In this document: positions 7,013 through 13,740 of the stretch, piece after piece
How the letters are laid out: every line of letters starts with the position of its first letter
How positions within the stretch are numbered: the first letter of the stretch is position 1
NCBI GenBank assembly: GCA_030596145.1
Contig: JAUVKS010000015.1
Location: 1 to 15,637 of the forward strand
Source of the DNA: Pseudomonadota bacterium
Lineage (GTDB): Bacteria; Desulfobacterota; Syntrophia; Syntrophales; JADFWA01
Reading direction: 5' to 3'
DNA: 15,637 nucleotides
Program-made: the position numbers and the translations under genes
The notes under the pieces: model-generated
Databases searched by the model: none
What the model was told of the DNA's origin: nothing
The model's input: the letters and a program-made list of their open reading frames with translations, nothing else

Positions 7013-8092
7013 TCACGTTCTTACACGAAGGAACATCACAGCTGCCGCAGAACCGAATATGATATTTGCTATCCATGCGGCTAAAAATGGTGGTAGTGTT
7101 CCGGAACGTCCCAGGGACAACGCAAAGGCAAAAACAACCCAGTAAGAAAAACCTATTAATATGCCGGCACCGATGCTCTGCGCGATCCCTCCACTCCGCT
7201 CCGACCTCAAAGAAAAAGATATCCCTATAATTGCAAGTATAATGCTAACCAGCGGAAAAGCGATCTTCCCGTACATATCAGCCAGATATTGTGTGGCATC
7301 ATATCCTTCAAATTGTATCCTTTTTATATGATCTTTTAATTCCAGATAGCCCATCTTTTCAGTATCTCTTTGAACAACCTTAAAGTCTGAAGGATCTTCA
7401 GGGAGGTCTATAATCTTTGAGGTAACCCGCTCAAACGAAGGAAAATCACCGGCTGGAAATCTTGTTATGAGAAGATTATGAAATACCCATTTTCCATCTC
7501 TCCATTTTGCCTCCTTTGCGTCAATTCTCATCGACAGCTGGAAATCACGGCTCAGATAGTTAATGGTAATCCCCTTCAATATATTGGTATCAGGATCAAA
7601 CATCTTGAAGTTGTATATGGCATCTTTGCTTTTATACCACATCTGATTCTGCTTGAAAGAACCCAAATTTTTTCGTTTTTGCACTTCAACAAGCTTGATG
7701 TACTCCGCCTTCTGATTTGTATAAGGGGTTATGAATTCATTAAATAGGAAAGATAAAATGCAGACTATGATAGATATTATGATTACAGAAAATGATGTTC
7801 TGTACAAACTCACTCCGTTTGCCTTCATGGCAACAATTTCGCTATGTTTTGAGAGTATTCCAAAGGTCAAAAGAGAGGATAACAAGACAGAAGCAGGCAT
7901 GGTCTGGGATATGATCATCGGTATCTTAAAGAAAAAATAGGATAGTATCTGGTAAAATGATGCATTGTTGCTCAAAAACATCCTTATCCTCTCAAAAAAA
8001 TCGATGATGAGATAAAGAGACAAGAATGATGCAATCACGAGAAGGAATATCTTGATGAATTCTTTTGATATATATCGGTCAAGTATGGTCAT
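7013..8092 (-). CDS. lptG: LPS export ABC transporter permease LptG
   Basis: A 359-residue inner-membrane permease that, with LptF and the ATPase LptB, extracts lipopolysaccharide from the inner membrane and feeds it to the LptC/LptA bridge. Layout: N-terminal 'LDRYISKEFIKIF', three membrane helices in roughly the first 120 residues, a periplasmic beta-jellyroll domain (about 125-265), and three C-terminal helices starting near 'KIAFPLVSIILAIIGISFSL'. 'ASVLLSSLLTFGILSKHSEIVAMKANGVS' is the coupling-helix region that contacts LptB. The frame can start at a GTG at 8110, but the ATG at 8092 is preferred because it overlaps the lptF stop as ATGA, implying translational coupling. Which paralogue is F and which G is judged from order and the C-terminal segment. 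No LptB, LptC or LptA is in the window. Confidence 0.9.
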   Translation of the reverse strand: MTILDRYISKEFIKIFLLVIASFLSLYLIIDFFERIRMFLSNNASFYQILSYFFFKIPMIISQTMPASVLLSSLLTFGILSKHSEIVAMKANGVSLYRTSFSVIIISIIVCILSFLFNEFITPYTNQKAEYIKLVEVQKRKNLGSFKQNQMWYKSKDAIYNFKMFDPDTNILKGITINYLSRDFQLSMRIDAKEAKWRDGKWVFHNLLITRFPAGDFPSFERVTSKIIDLPEDPSDFKVVQRDTEKMGYLELKDHIKRIQFEGYDATQYLADMYGKIAFPLVSIILAIIGISFSLRSERSGGIAQSIGAGILIGFSYWVVFAFALSLGRSGTLPPFLAAWIANIIFGSAAAVMFLRVRT

Positions 8093-9267
8093 GATCGCCA
8101 GTCTGCCCACTTTACGGCTAATTTCTTCAATAACATATTGTAATAAACATCAAATGTAAGCGGCTTTTCTTTTGTAGCCCTGATGAATATATAGACTCCG
8201 GCGGCTCCAAAGATTAAATTTGGTGCCCACACCCCTATTATGGGGGAAAGCTTTCCTGTTTCTCCCAAAGCCTCACCACACAATAATAGCATGTAGTAAA
8301 TTAAGACAACAAGAAGGCCTACTACAAATCCTCTTGATTTTCCGGACCTGCTTTCCCTTATGCCGAGAGGAATTCCCAGAATTCCAAAGACTATACAGGA
8401 AAGTGGAATTGAGAGCTTTTTGTTGAGTTCAATGACCAATTCCCTGATCGCAGATTTTTTCAAATCTCTACTCTTGATCTTATCAACTAATTCCCAGACG
8501 GTCATCTCCTTGCTTTCCTTTGTTTTTTTCTTCTCTTTTGAGATAGCCGTCCTCAGATCGAGATTTATGTCATAGGTACTGAAGTCCATTTTCTTATAAT
8601 TCCTCAGGTTTTTATCTACAGTATGTGTACTGCCATTTTCGAGCCTTAAGGTTACGGTCAGCGATTCCGGCTCGGACACGAGATAACCCTTTCGGGCAAT
8701 AATCGTATTCACCTCCTTACCCAGCCGATTGTCTGACACAAGAACTCCTTCCATAAAGTTGCCATGAACGGGGATTCTGTCCGCATACAGAACAAGCCCC
8801 CTAAAATCATCATTAAATATCTTTTCCTTTATGCCTATACTTGCCTTTTGCTTTGCAATATTAAAGAGGAGATCTCTGGTGGCAGAGTTACTATGCGGAA
8901 CCAGGAAAAAGGCTATGAAGGCTGTCATGATAAAAGTAATCAGAGAAGCAAAGGCTATGGGAGACACGAGTTGATATAAACTTATTCCCGATGCCTTGAA
9001 AATGGTTATCTCGTTGTCACCGGAAAGCCTTCCCAGTCCAATCAGTATGGATATCAGAAACGCTACAGGTATGGTAAAAACCAGAAAGGGGGGCATTAAA
9101 AAAAGGACGAGCTTTGATATGTCGATGAAGCTTACGCCCTTGTTAACCATGAGATCCATCAACTGGAGGATCTTCCCCATAAGAAGAATGAAGGTAAATA
9201 CAAAGAGGGTCATAAAAAACGGGAAGGCTATCTCTTTTAAAATATACCGATTTATAATTTTCCGCAT
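8089..9267 (-). CDS. lptF: LPS export ABC transporter permease LptF
   Basis: A 392-residue partner permease of LptG in the LptB2FG complex. The N-terminus 'INRYILKEIAFPFFMTLFVFTF' and the motif 'PVAFLISILIGLGRLSGDNEITIFKASGIS' (coupling helix for LptB) are typical. Three helices lie in the first 125 residues, a periplasmic domain at about 125-285, then three helices beginning with 'LSIPLSCIVFGILGIPLGI'. A charged stretch (EKKKTKESKE, about 250-260) precedes 'WELVDKI'. After the last helix there is a 30-residue soluble tail ('KEKPLTFDVYYNMLLKKLAVKW'), common in deltaproteobacterial LptF. The ATG at 9267 lies six bases after the thiL stop and has no strong ribosome site, so it may depend on translation of thiL. 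Its stop overlaps the lptG start. Confidence 0.9.
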   Translation of the reverse strand: MRKIINRYILKEIAFPFFMTLFVFTFILLMGKILQLMDLMVNKGVSFIDISKLVLFLMPPFLVFTIPVAFLISILIGLGRLSGDNEITIFKASGISLYQLVSPIAFASLITFIMTAFIAFFLVPHSNSATRDLLFNIAKQKASIGIKEKIFNDDFRGLVLYADRIPVHGNFMEGVLVSDNRLGKEVNTIIARKGYLVSEPESLTVTLRLENGSTHTVDKNLRNYKKMDFSTYDINLDLRTAISKEKKKTKESKEMTVWELVDKIKSRDLKKSAIRELVIELNKKLSIPLSCIVFGILGIPLGIRESRSGKSRGFVVGLLVVLIYYMLLLCGEALGETGKLSPIIGVWAPNLIFGAAGVYIFIRATKEKPLTFDVYYNMLLKKLAVKWADWRS

Positions 9268-9273
9268 TGGTAG

Positions 9274-10200
9274 CTAATCCGTTCCAAAGTCGAAATGATC
9301 GTATCCTTGTTTGCCACCAGGTGCAAGAGGAGCCCCATCAGCACCGAAAACAGTGTGGGAATCAGACACTATAAATTCCCCGATCTGCGTCAGTGGCAAT
9401 TCCACAAATGGCCAATCTTCCTGAAGCTGTCTCACCTTGCTCCCAGGCACCGCTATAAGGAGCTCATAGTCTTCACCATCCGTCAACGCCTCTTTAAGCG
9501 ATGTCTCCGGTGTTCGCAGAGGCACCAAGGCAGTTTCCAGTCTCAGACCAACCCCCGAAGCCCGGCACATTCGCACGGCATCGATAAGAAGACCGTCGCT
9601 TGCATCGATCATGGCTGTCGCAAAGCCATACTGTACCAGCCACTGACCTTCACGACAACGCGGCATAAATGAAAGATGGTGTCCTGTTGTGAACGAGCGT
9701 CCAAAGCAGCCGGTTACAAAGAGGTAATCTCCAGATCGTGCACCAGAGCGACGGCAGACCTGTGTCTCTGGTGCTTCTCCAAATATCGTCAGGCTTGCAA
9801 CTGCATCGGTTGGCGTCGCTGCCAGATCTCCCCCGATCATCAATACCCCGTATTCCATGCCCAACTGGAGGAGACCATCGAAAAAACGCTTGAGCCATGA
9901 TTCATCGTGGTTCGGACTTAGCCCACAAGCAACCAGGAAATATTGGGGACACCCACCCATGGCCGCAATATCGCTAAGGTTGCGGGCAAGCAGCTTCCTC
10001 CCCACCTGCTCGGGTGATGCTGCGAAAGGACCTTCGAGGGAATAGTGCTTACCACCAACAATCTGATCCACAGCAACAAGTAAAATGCGACCATCGTCGA
10101 TGCGCAAGCCCGCACAGTCATCACCGGGAGGAATCACAAGCTCAGACGGCGGTACAGGAAGCCGCGCAAAGAGTTCTTCTAAAAAAGCATCCTCAGACAT
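9274..10200 (-). CDS. thiL: Thiamine-monophosphate kinase
   Basis: The 308-residue cytosolic enzyme phosphorylates thiamine monophosphate with ATP to thiamine diphosphate, the active cofactor. It belongs to the PurM/HypE/SelD fold. Visible motifs: PPGDDCA (24-30), DQIVGGKHY (45-53), 'LARNLSDIAAMGGCP' (metal and ATP loop), 'MIGGDLAATP', 'MIDASDGLLIDAVRM' and 'LTDGEDYELL', all in the family order. The frame extends ten codons further to 10230, but AGGAGG lies nine bases before the ATG at 10200, which gives the normal ThiL N-terminus. Base composition is visibly more GC-rich than lptF and lptG, which follow after only six bases. It is the first gene of the minus-strand run. No TPP riboswitch is seen upstream; other thi genes are not in this window. 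Confidence 0.95.
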   Translation of the reverse strand: MSEDAFLEELFARLPVPPSELVIPPGDDCAGLRIDDGRILLVAVDQIVGGKHYSLEGPFAASPEQVGRKLLARNLSDIAAMGGCPQYFLVACGLSPNHDESWLKRFFDGLLQLGMEYGVLMIGGDLAATPTDAVASLTIFGEAPETQVCRRSGARSGDYLFVTGCFGRSFTTGHHLSFMPRCREGQWLVQYGFATAMIDASDGLLIDAVRMCRASGVGLRLETALVPLRTPETSLKEALTDGEDYELLIAVPGSKVRQLQEDWPFVELPLTQIGEFIVSDSHTVFGADGAPLAPGGKQGYDHFDFGTD

Positions 10201-10280
10201 TGGACATATCCTCCTCTGAACATATATCACCCCCTAAATGACCGGGCAAGCAATTATTGTCTGCTGATGTGGGCTTAAAT

Positions 10281-10296
10281 ATTGTTTAGAAACAAT
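10281..10296. repeat. Palindrome between thiL and the DUF2889 gene, possible operator
   Basis: ATTGTTT (10281-10287) and AAACAAT (10290-10296) are perfect inverted 7-mers separated by two bases, in the divergent intergenic region. The two-fold symmetry suits a dimeric repressor or activator site controlling one or both genes. There is no direct evidence of binding. Confidence 0.35.
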
Positions 10297-10348
10297 CGAT
10301 ATGATATGTAAGCTCCTCATAAAAAATCTAAAAACAAGGGGGTCTGCC

Positions 10349-10903
10349 TTGGATAAAAAGGTCCGTATTCACTCAAGAAATATATCAATAGACTGCTTTG
10401 AAGTAGGCGATAATCTAATCCTGCTGGAGGGGACACTCAAAGATGATCGATTCTTCTCTTCTTATTATTATTCTGTGGGTGAGTATCGTGATCCGGGAAT
10501 TCTTCACCATATTACAGTTAGCATGAAGATCTCATTGCCTCAGCTTGTTATCACGTCTGCTGAGGCCGAAATGCCGACCATTCCGATGGCGGAGTGTATA
10601 GAGGTAAAAGACTGCGTTAAAAAGTTAGTCGGCCTTCGAATTAAATCTGGATTCACCAGAAAGGTAAGCCAGATTATCGGAGGGACTTTGGGTTGCGTCC
10701 ACGTGACAAACCTTGTGCTCGCTATGGCTTCGGCTGCCATTCAGGGATTTGCGGCATACTGCAGCAGAACAAGAGAACAATCTGATACGAAGATATTAGA
10801 GTTTGATGTGTCGCCACTTATAAACAGCTGTCACCTGTGGAGGGCGAATGGACCACTTATCGCTAAAATCAGGGAGTTTCTTAAACGTCAGCGTCATGAC
10901 TGA
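10349..10903 (+). CDS. DUF2889 domain protein
   Basis: A 184-residue protein recognised as DUF2889, a family without known molecular function. Hallmarks are visible: an N-terminal beta-rich segment ('LLEGTLKDDRFFSSYYYSVG', 'HHITVSMKISLPQLVITSAEAEM'), then 'VKKLVGLRIKSGFTRKVSQIIGG', 'GCVHVTNLVLAMASAAIQG' and near the C-terminus 'CHLWRANGPLI'. The conserved Cys-x-His pairs in GCVH and CHLW could bind something, but that is only suggestive. The frame is open from an ATG at 10301, but no ribosome site precedes that codon, while AAGGGGG (10336-10342) is six bases before the TTG at 10349, so the TTG start is preferred. It is divergent from thiL with a palindrome between, and convergent with the next gene; no operon partner. 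Confidence 0.8.
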   Translation: MDKKVRIHSRNISIDCFEVGDNLILLEGTLKDDRFFSSYYYSVGEYRDPGILHHITVSMKISLPQLVITSAEAEMPTIPMAECIEVKDCVKKLVGLRIKSGFTRKVSQIIGGTLGCVHVTNLVLAMASAAIQGFAAYCSRTREQSDTKILEFDVSPLINSCHLWRANGPLIAKIREFLKRQRHD

Positions 10904-10931
10904 ACAGAATTGGCTCCTCGATGTGCGCACA

Positions 10932-11531
10932 TTAATTTTCTTCCCGAACGAACAGAAGCGGAAACACGATATCACTGACGCAACATGGAATCCAGACCGA
11001 AATAAATAGAAATACAAACGTTATAATAACCAAGCTTATACTTAAACCCCCACCAACTGCCATGATAATGTGAAACGAAGATGCCCAGGTACTCAATAAT
11101 ACATGCCCGGTATGAGGAAATTTGGTAGTAGGTTTGAAGTAAGCAATTGCAATACCCAAAAAAGCCAGTGGATTTACCAACCACCATTTTTCTATGAAAC
11201 CTAAGTGAATCCCTCTATTAGGGAGATCAAGCAAAGCTTCACCCAAATAGGGAATTATCGAGTCACTTAGTGTAGCTATCCCTATCGAACCTAAATAACC
11301 TATCAAGATCAAAACCCAAAGTTTGGGTTTACTGGTTATGTGAAGCTCATACATAGATACCGTAACCATAGCACTTAAAACAACATGAAGGGGATGCAAT
11401 ATATAGAATACATTGTAAGAAATTTTATACGGAACATTATAGAAAAACAACATGACAATTACCCCGGTAATTGCCCCGAAAGCAGTAAATGGTGCATGAT
11501 TCTTTAATTCTCTGGCTACGATTTTATACAT
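10932..11531 (-). CDS. Uncharacterised multi-histidine membrane protein
   Basis: A 199-residue hydrophobic protein with about five or six predicted membrane helices (roughly 15-31, 40-62, 70-93, 117-132, 143-160, 163-182). I do not recognise the family. Polar and metal-ligand-like residues lie within or at the ends of helices: His12, HPLH (46-49), His64, Asp90, HTGH (140-143), His154 and a C-terminal IPCC-x-SD motif (Cys183, Cys184, Asp187). Two HxxH pairs plus a Cys-Cys-x-x-Asp motif would suit metal binding or transport, or heme/quinone contact; this is speculation. GAGAGGG lies seven bases before the ATG at 11531, so this start is preferred to an in-frame TTG two codons upstream. It ends convergently with the DUF2889 gene, only 28 bases away. 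It stands alone, with no cofactor genes beside it. Confidence 0.65.
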   Translation of the reverse strand: MYKIVARELKNHAPFTAFGAITGVIVMLFFYNVPYKISYNVFYILHPLHVVLSAMVTVSMYELHITSKPKLWVLILIGYLGSIGIATLSDSIIPYLGEALLDLPNRGIHLGFIEKWWLVNPLAFLGIAIAYFKPTTKFPHTGHVLLSTWASSFHIIMAVGGGLSISLVIITFVFLFISVWIPCCVSDIVFPLLFVREEN

Positions 11532-11560
11532 TTCCAATCCCTCTCAAAAAATTCTCTCAA

Positions 11561-11628
11561 TTTCCTTTCAGGAAATAAGGCATCCATACTCCCTCTTGAA
11601 AGGCGACTCTTAAGAAAATCTATGGATG
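11561..11628. repeat. Hairpins upstream of the multi-histidine membrane gene
   Basis: TTTCC/GGAAA (11561-11565, 11571-11575) can form a small stem. CATCCATA (11581-11588) is mirrored by TATGGATG (11621-11628) across 32 bases. Both lie 30-100 bases upstream of the minus-strand start at 11531. They may lie in its 5' leader or operator region, but short pairs like these also arise by chance. Confidence 0.3.
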
Positions 11629-11665
11629 TGGTTAGGATGATTTCTCACCCAGAAGACATCTGACC

Positions 11666-11821
11666 ATGGTGTCCCTTAACAAAACAAACGGAATAGTTCA
11701 ACGAATACTTAATCTTCTAAAAAATTTTGTGGATTTATTTGCCACACTATGGCTAATATTCCAACTTGAAACTGCCTATGAATGGGCAGTTTCAAAAGGC
11801 ACAAAGGAAAACAGGATATAA
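11666..11821 (+). CDS. Possible small ORF upstream of the alcohol dehydrogenase
   Basis: A 51-codon frame starts with ATG at 11666 and ends with TAA at 11821, 39 bases before the dehydrogenase start. It reads MVSLNKTNGIVQRILNLLKN, then a hydrophobic and aromatic stretch (FVDLFATLWLIFQLE), then a charged tail ending KGTKENRI. The pattern suits a small membrane-associated peptide. Against it: no convincing ribosome-binding site, no recognised homologue, and its 3' third overlaps the 11-bp inverted repeat at 11766-11795. It may be a chance frame. The rest of 11538-11860 shows no other gene. Confidence 0.25.
   Translation: MVSLNKTNGIVQRILNLLKNFVDLFATLWLIFQLETAYEWAVSKGTKENRI
11766..11795. promoter_or_regulatory. 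Strong hairpin in the alcohol dehydrogenase leader
   Basis: TTGAAACTGCC (11766-11776) and GGCAGTTTCAA (11785-11795) form a perfect 11-bp inverted repeat with an 8-base loop, 65 bases upstream of the dehydrogenase start. There is no T-run after it, so it is not a standard intrinsic terminator. It may be a regulator-binding palindrome or a leader stem-loop that protects the mRNA. Confidence 0.5.
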
Positions 11822-11860
11822 GGCACAGGTTGCAGGGCTTTAAAGGAGGGGAATTATATC

Positions 11861-13024
11861 ATGCAAAACTTTATCTTTGAAAATCCTACAAGAATAATTT
11901 TTGGCAAGGGGACTATTTCACGAATAGGCCGGGAGGTAAAACGTTTCGGCAGCAAGGTTTTACTGGTTTACGGACAGGGAAGTATCAAGAAAAACGGTGT
12001 CTATGATCAGGTTGTGGCATCACTGCGGGAAGCGGATATCTCCATAGTGGAGCTTCCCGGCGTAAAATCAAATCCGGTACTTTCTCTGGCTCTTGAAGGA
12101 ATAGAACTTGCCAGAAAAGAGCAGGTAGACACAATCCTCGCCGTGGGAGGGGGAAGTGTCATCGACACGGCAAAGACGGTGGCAGCCGGAGTAAAAGCAG
12201 AACACGATGTCTGGGATTTCTTTACGTACAAAAAAGCCATAAAGGATGCCCTCCCCATCCTGACCGTGCTCACTCTTTCCGCCAGCGCCTCGGAGATGAA
12301 CTCGGCAGCAGTCATTACAAATGAAAAAGGTGCCCGGAAATTCAGCATCCGTTCTCCCTTTATACAGCCGAAAATGTCCATCCTGGATCCCACCGTTCTC
12401 TATACCCTGAGCCCGGAATATAGTGCCTACAGCGCCGTGGATGCCATAACACACGCATTGGAAGGATATTTCAACAACAGTGAACCTGACAGTTTACTTC
12501 AGGACAGACTTGTAGAAGCTTTTATAAAGACCATAATTGAAAATACAGAGATCATCCTGAAAAACCCTACAGACTACAACGCAAGGGCAAATATGATGTG
12601 GTCCGCAACCTTGGCATTCAATGGTTTGACTACAGCCGGAATGGGCTCGGTTAGCTACCCTGCTCACATGATTGAACACTCACTAAGCGCGCTTTACGAC
12701 ATAGCCCATGGGGCAGGCCTCTCCATAGTCCTCCCCGGTTGGATGAACTATAGTCTCGAAAAGAATCCTTCAAAATTCGCCAGGCTCGCCAGTGAAATTT
12801 TCGATGTAAAAGAGATAAATGACAAAGAGGCAGCAACCGAAGGTGTGAGGCTTTTGAAATCATGGTTTGCCGGGATCGGCAGTCCAACATCCCTGCGGGA
12901 TGGAAATATCCCGGAGTCGGATATAGAAAAAATCGCTGAAAATGCCGTGGAACTGGCCCAGGTCTGGGGACTTAAAGAATACACGAAGGATGTAATCGTA
13001 GCAATATTAAATCGCAGCAGATGA
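11861..13024 (+). CDS. Iron-containing alcohol dehydrogenase (BdhA/YqhD-like)
   Basis: A 387-residue group III (metal-dependent) alcohol dehydrogenase, expected to interconvert an aldehyde and a primary alcohol with NAD(P)H in the cytosol. The nucleotide-binding loop GGGSVID is at 96-102. The four metal ligands are all visible: Asp194 and His198 in 'AVDAITHALEGYF', His269 in 'YPAHMIEHSL', and His283 in 'IAHGAGL', spaced as in FucO. 'SASASEMNSAAVITN' (140-154) and 'ILDPTVLYTLSP' are family segments. Similarity to butanol dehydrogenase and YqhD types is clearest, but the substrate cannot be read from sequence. AAAGGAGG lies about 11 bases upstream of the ATG. The stop overlaps the mobA start as ATGA, so the two genes are translationally coupled. 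The long leader carries a hairpin that may regulate it. Confidence 0.93.
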   Translation: MQNFIFENPTRIIFGKGTISRIGREVKRFGSKVLLVYGQGSIKKNGVYDQVVASLREADISIVELPGVKSNPVLSLALEGIELARKEQVDTILAVGGGSVIDTAKTVAAGVKAEHDVWDFFTYKKAIKDALPILTVLTLSASASEMNSAAVITNEKGARKFSIRSPFIQPKMSILDPTVLYTLSPEYSAYSAVDAITHALEGYFNNSEPDSLLQDRLVEAFIKTIIENTEIILKNPTDYNARANMMWSATLAFNGLTTAGMGSVSYPAHMIEHSLSALYDIAHGAGLSIVLPGWMNYSLEKNPSKFARLASEIFDVKEINDKEAATEGVRLLKSWFAGIGSPTSLRDGNIPESDIEKIAENAVELAQVWGLKEYTKDVIVAILNRSR

Positions 13025-13608
13025 AACAGTTGAAAATGACAGGGATTATTTTATCCGGCGGTAAAAACCTTAGGATGGGAACAAACAAGGCCTTCATCGA
13101 GGTTAACGGGGAACGGTTGATTGACAGAACGGTAAGGCTTTTCAAAGATATCTTCAAAGAGGTCATACTGGTCACCAACTCGCCACTCGAATATCTCGAT
13201 CAGGACGTTCAAGTCGTAACAGATATTATCAAAGGAAAGGGTGCCATCGGGGGTATTTATACTGGTCTCTTCTATTCAACCTTCGACTGCTCTTTCGTTT
13301 CGGCCTGCGACATGCCATTTTTAAATAGAAATTTTATAGAACACATGATTGCCAATATCGGGCACCATGATATAGTTGTCCCCGACTCCACGGACGGGCT
13401 TCAACCCCTTCATGCTATCTACTCCAGAAAGTGCCTTAACCACATTAAAAAGCTCATCAACATAGACAAACTCAAGGTAACAGGTTTTTATAAAAATTTG
13501 AAAATCTTAAAAATCCCCGACGACACGATAAAATCCTACGACTCGGAAGGAAGAATGTTCTTCAACGTAAATTCGAAGGAAGACCTCAAGAAGATTTCAT
13601 CCATCTGA
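13021..13608 (+). CDS. mobA: Molybdenum cofactor guanylyltransferase MobA
   Basis: A 195-residue cytosolic nucleotidyltransferase that attaches GMP from GTP to molybdopterin to make the guanine-dinucleotide form of the Mo/W cofactor used by DMSO-reductase-family enzymes such as formate dehydrogenases. The N-terminal GTP-binding motif is LSGGKNLRMGTNKA (11-24; family form LAGGxSxRMGxxK). The second is GKGAIGGIYTGL (72-83; GPLAGI-like). The metal-binding Asp is in 'SACDMPFL' (Asp97). 'LQPLHAIYSRKCLNHI' and the C-terminal 'FFNVNSKEDLKKI' (NxNTPED-like) complete the pattern. The ATG at 13021 overlaps the dehydrogenase stop and has no ribosome site of its own, which favours coupling. Coupling to an iron alcohol dehydrogenase, which has no molybdenum cofactor, is unexpected. 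No other moa/mob genes are nearby. Confidence 0.92.
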   Translation: MKQLKMTGIILSGGKNLRMGTNKAFIEVNGERLIDRTVRLFKDIFKEVILVTNSPLEYLDQDVQVVTDIIKGKGAIGGIYTGLFYSTFDCSFVSACDMPFLNRNFIEHMIANIGHHDIVVPDSTDGLQPLHAIYSRKCLNHIKKLINIDKLKVTGFYKNLKILKIPDDTIKSYDSEGRMFFNVNSKEDLKKISSI

Positions 13609-13633
13609 AATATCTCAAAACCCCATTTTTTGT

Positions 13634-13662
13634 TTGACAATTTCAGCAAATTCGTGTATGTC
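13634..13662 (+). promoter_or_regulatory. Possible promoter of the MFS carrier gene
   Basis: A perfect TTGACA (13634-13639) is followed after 17 bases by TATGTC (13657-13662), which matches only the first half of the -10 consensus. It sits in the 132-base AT-rich gap after mobA, about 80 bases before the carrier start. The gap suggests the carrier is transcribed separately from the dehydrogenase-mobA pair. Confidence 0.4.
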
Positions 13663-13740
13663 TCAAACTTTATACATCAAGAAAAATATATCAATATTAA
13701 TTAATTCTATGATTATTAATACATGACATAAAAGAAAGTT

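Noticed and set aside
10921..10932. Perfect 12-bp palindrome ATGTGCGCACAT between the convergent genes
   Set aside because: No loop and no T-run in the right place; too short to call a terminator or operator.
11820..11836. Possible sigma-54 promoter (AGGCAC...TTGCA) before the alcohol dehydrogenase
   Set aside because: The spacing between the GGCAC and TTGCA elements is two bases too short for a -24/-12 promoter.
12007..12454. Two overlapping 128-codon minus-strand frames inside the alcohol dehydrogenase gene
   Set aside because: They are antisense shadows of a clear, conserved gene and have no motif or ribosome site.
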